From positions 446,237 through 510,236 of the forward strand of contig VTPC01000394.1 of the NCBI GenBank assembly GCA_011009095.1: DNA of 64,000 bases. The letters run 5' to 3'. Under the pieces are notes generated by a model that was not told the DNA's origin, searched no databases, and was given only the letters and a program-made list of their open reading frames with translations. Positions 61,045 to 64,000 of this stretch are shown in pieces. Both the position numbers and the translations under genes were made by a program. The DNA comes from Ignelater luminosus. Its lineage: Eukaryota; Arthropoda; Insecta; Coleoptera; Elateridae. Position 1 is the first letter of the stretch; every line of letters starts with the position of its first letter.

Positions 61045-61365
61045 GGGAAAAGATACAAATGAAGCAACTTGCCATAAGCGCCTGCATGTGGAGAATAAAC
61101 AACTGCAACTGACGCTAAACGCTCCACGCACAAGATCGCACAAAGATACGTATTTTAAGAAATTCTGTCGTAGGCGCCAAATATCCTACTGCGGATCCTA
61201 ATCTAAAGATTCTTTTACGTTACGAATTGCATAACGTAAGTTGTAATAATAATGTGTTGGTTCTTTAGTGTCTTCGAATGTCTAGAGCAGATTTTCAGTG
61301 CTTCTCTCTGAATTCTTAGCGTTTTTTGTAGAATTTCTCGACATTCAATAACGTTATAGAAATCC
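61045..61365 (-). repeat. Dispersed 'GTAGACACT' repeat, long form
   Basis: Same order as the 60.0-60.3 kb copy: AAATGAAGCAACTTGCCATA, GGATCCTAATCTAAAGATTC, GTCTTCGAATGTCTAGAGCAG, TAGCGTTTTTTGTAG, ACATTCAATAACGTTATAG. Confidence 0.65.
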
Positions 61366-61500
61366 AGGTACGATTTCCGTATGCCCACCTACCATGCATC
61401 AGGTCAGTAGAGGTGTCATTGTGTCAGAGTTGACGAGAGGGTCACGGAGGTACTGAATATAGGTGCCGGAGGTGCCGCTAAAATATAACATGCAGTTTAA

Positions 61501-61597
61501 TGGGATAACCTAACCTAACCTAATTTAATCCTAATCTAACCTAACCTAACCTAACCTAACCTAACCTAACCTAACCTAACCTAACCTAACCTAACCT
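61501..61597 (+). repeat. Telomere-type (CCTAA)n tract
   Basis: About 18 CCTAA units, the first few degenerate (CCTAATTTAATCCTAATCTAA), run into the assembly gap. TTAGG/CCTAA is the common arthropod telomere repeat. Here it is interstitial or at a contig end. Confidence 0.85.
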
Positions 61598-61811
61598 NNN
61601 NNNNNNNNNNNNNNNNNNNNNNNNNNNNNNNNNNNNNNNNNNNNNNNNNNNNNNNNNNNNNNNNNNNNNNNNNNNNNNNNNNNNNNNNNNNNNNNNNNNN
61701 NNNNNNNNNNNNNNNNNNNNNNNNNNNNNNNNNNNNNNNNNNNNNNNNNNNNNNNNNNNNNNNNNNNNNNNNNNNNNNNNNNNNNNNNNNNNNNNNNNNN
61801 NNNNNNNNNNN
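61598..61811. other. Assembly gap (214 N)
   Basis: Run of N between the CCTAA tract and the LINE 3' end. Its true size is unknown, and the two sides need not be adjacent in the genome. Confidence 0.98.
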
Positions 61812-64000
61812 TCTCTAACCTAAGCTTTTTTTAACGGGGGTTGGAGGAAATCCTCATGGATACCACGTCGCCCTTACAACGTGGCATGCCCGACTGTACT
61901 GAAAACTAAATGTTTCAGTACCCTACGGACTAAAACCTCCACTCTTGCCAGGTATGAAGATGGCCAGGGAGACCCTCTGGTATTCATCTGGCATCTTTGA
62001 CGCTCTGGAGTTGACGGGCTTTCTGGTTACTTCCTTCTTGCGTTTCTTTCTTCTTCCATTCTTCTTTCATTCTAGTTTCTGTTACTTTTTTTAGGTATCT
62101 GGCTATTTGGTTCCACTGCTGTTGGTTTTTTAGCATTTCATTTATTATGTTTTGTGGTACCAGTGGTTCCCCTATTTCGGTTTCCAGTTTTGTCTTTTTT
62201 CTGTACCATTTATTGCATTTAAAGATGGCGTATTTCACGTCATCGCAGTAGTTTTCACAGAATCTACAATCTTGTGTTTCGGCTTTCATAATTGCGGTTA
62301 AATAGGTATTGAAGCTTCCGTGTCCTGTTAGCTTTTGAGTTAAATGGAAATTTAACTCGTCATGTTTACCTTCTACCCATTTTTTTATATTGGGAATCAG
62401 CCCTTTTGTTGATTGTCATTTTCGTCTCACTCTGTCTGCAATCTTATTGTCGTTTGCTCTCTGGCTTCTTTGATATTTCTATTATTCTCCCTGCTTCATA
62501 CAGCTTTTTTCTCTCTCTCGTCACTAACTTATCGGTGTCATTCCCGCAGGGCTTGGCCCCCGTTATTTTGATGGTGAGCTTTCTTTGTATTTTTCTGAGT
62601 TTATTACGGTGTCTTGCTATTTTTAATTCTTTTGCCCACTCGGGCGCAGCGTACAGCATAGTGGAGTGGGCCACCGGTCTTTTGAAACTTAGATTCTTGT
62701 CTAGTACTACATCTAGGTACTTTAGTTCGTTTTTTATGTCTATGCTTTGGTTGGGTATTGTAATATTTAATTTTAATAATGAATAGGACAGCCTCTGTCT
62801 TTTCTGGAGCGACTTCAAGTTTGTTTTGCTGTATCCATGTGTCTATCCTTTCCAGAGCTTTATCTGTTTTCCTTTCTAATATGTTTTTGTCCTTTGCGGT
62901 GACTATCACCGCTAGGTCATCTGCATATGCGCTTAGTGTTACCTCTGCTGGCATCGGGATTTTTAGCACGCCATCATATGCAATGTTCCAAAGGAGGGGT
63001 CCTAAAATGGATCTCTGCGGGACTCCGCTATTGATTTTTATTATGTCTTTTCGTTCTTCGCAATCTTTTAGCATTATATGGTGGTCTTGCAGGTAGATTT
63101 GGATGGCGTTTGTTAGATATTTCGAGATATCTCTTTTTTCCAATTCTTCTATTATCCTCCTCCAGCTGGCAGAGTTAAATGCGTTTTTTACGTCTATTGT
63201 TATTAGTACGTATAGTTTACGCGTATGTCTAGTACCTGCTTTAGCTGTATTGGCTATGTTTACTACTTCTCTAACTGCATCTATTGTGGATCGTCCCGTA
63301 TTGTCTGTTTGATAGGTCTTCCCTTTGTTCTGGTTCCTTTTATATTCTGGCTTTTACGATGTGTTGGAATGATTTCCCTATCGCATTTAACAAGCATAAC
63401 GGCCGGTATGTCGGTTCTCCATCATTCTTTTGCGTTTTAGTAATTAGTATCAGTTTGGCTGCTTTCCACTCTGATGGAATTAGCTTATTCATCGCATCAT
63501 TTATAACGTCCGGCTCGTTCTTGGCTATAAGTTTAATTATCTCACCAGGTATTTGGTCGAGTCCTGGTGCTTTCTTTTTAATTATTTTTTCCTCCGCTTC
63601 CCTGATTTCTTCTAGTGTTATTTCTACGGCCTCTGCATTTTCGTGTTTATTCCGTGTACTTGCCTCGTGCTTGGGGAATACCTTGTTGCACTCTTCTTTA
63701 ATCTTGGCCAGTGGGATTTTGTTCTGTTCATTCTTGAGGTGCTTGGTTGCTATTCTGTACCCCATTCCACGTCTAGATCAATTCGCGGCACACGTTTTTC
63801 CAATGCTGTTCTTTAGATTTCTCAATCTCGATTTTAAGTTTTTTCTTGGTCTTCCAGCTCCCTAATATCTTCCGTTTGCTGGACACTGTTCTCCGCATGC
63901 TGACTTTTGTTTCTTCTTGTTCTGGTCAGTTCGCGTCTTCTGGCGATACATGCTTTCCTAGCTTCTTCTATTTGATCGTTCCACTAGTAGACAGGTCTTC
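61812..64000 (-). pseudogene. R1-clade LINE, 3' part of ORF2, at a TTAGG junction
   Basis: Minus-strand order matches R1-clade ORF2. WNDQIEEARKACIARRRELT near 63990-63930 is the post-endonuclease linker. APGLDQIPGEIIKL and SEWKAAKLILITK, then YRPLCLLNAIGKSF near 63590-63370, are the first RT blocks. GVPQRSILGPLLWNIAYDGV near 63020 follows. The catalytic box AYADDLAVIV is at 62916-62927 and flanking bases. KYLDVVLDKNLSFKRPV and YAAPEWAKELKIAR lie near 62720-62630. CRFCENYCDDVKYAIFKC near 62270 is the C-terminal CCHC knuckle with His replaced by Tyr. ORF2 then stops near 61984 and a 150-base 3' UTR ends in CCCCCGTTAAAAAAAG, followed by CTTAGGTTAG. Frameshifts near 63340, 63140 and 62800 make this copy inactive. 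The 5' part lies beyond the window. Confidence 0.85.

Noticed and set aside
1..64000. CRISPR arrays, bacterial operons or phage genes
   Set aside because: Spliced insect gene, eukaryotic transposons and AT-rich introns. No direct repeats with unique spacers of CRISPR type were seen.

Overview
This window is a piece of an insect nuclear genome. Its one cellular gene is trio, the Rho-family guanine nucleotide exchange factor of the Trio/Kalirin family. The gene lies on the plus strand and enters and leaves the window incomplete. An insect is suggested by the protein itself, two introns of only 55-56 bases, AT-rich introns, a (CCTAA)n tract (the arthropod telomere repeat), mariner, Tc1-like, RTE, R1-clade and gypsy remnants, and widespread repeat decay. 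A beetle would fit, but the order cannot be fixed from sequence alone.

Six trio exons join in one reading frame with matching splice phases: 4187-4551 and 35144-36781 (spectrin repeats), 42713-43187 (end of spectrin region and the first DH/RhoGEF domain), 43243-43503 and 43560-43801 (rest of DH1 and the first PH domain), and 52074-52173 (acidic serine-rich linker). A 42-base in-frame micro-exon is likely at 52466-52507. A candidate alternative terminal exon at 44196-44280 would end the protein just after DH1-PH1. Upstream exons (CRAL-TRIO domain, first spectrin repeats) and downstream exons (SH3, second DH-PH) lie outside the window.

Everything else is intronic. The 30.6-kb first intron (4552-35143) holds a cluster of about ten diverged copies of a 0.35-0.7 kb repeat (5.6-14.9 kb), a Penelope-like reverse-transcriptase remnant (about 17.0 kb), several short tandem arrays (19.0, 22.1, 23.1 and 28.7 kb), a foldback element (23.6 kb), an RTE-clade LINE (25.1-26.7 kb, minus), a GC-richer unrecognised stretch (29.0-31.6 kb), an RNase H-bearing LINE remnant (31.6-32.5 kb, minus) and a broken mariner (32.7-33.7 kb, minus). 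The 5.9-kb intron before the DH exons carries a Tc1-like remnant and a partial MITE. The 8.3-kb intron after the PH exons carries a deleted gypsy element, an intact-ended Harbinger-like MITE, an inverted-repeat element and a chimeric LINE remnant.

The most unusual repeat is a family with similar inverted ends whose interior is almost wholly a 9-base-period array. It has four copies (window start, 24.4, 40.5 and 55.6 kb). Near the right edge, (CCTAA)n runs into a 214-base assembly gap. The far side begins with CTAACCTAAG joined directly to the poly(A)-like 3' end of an R1-clade LINE, which runs off the window. This arrangement recalls insect LINEs that insert into telomere repeats, and it also marks a place where the assembly may be misjoined.
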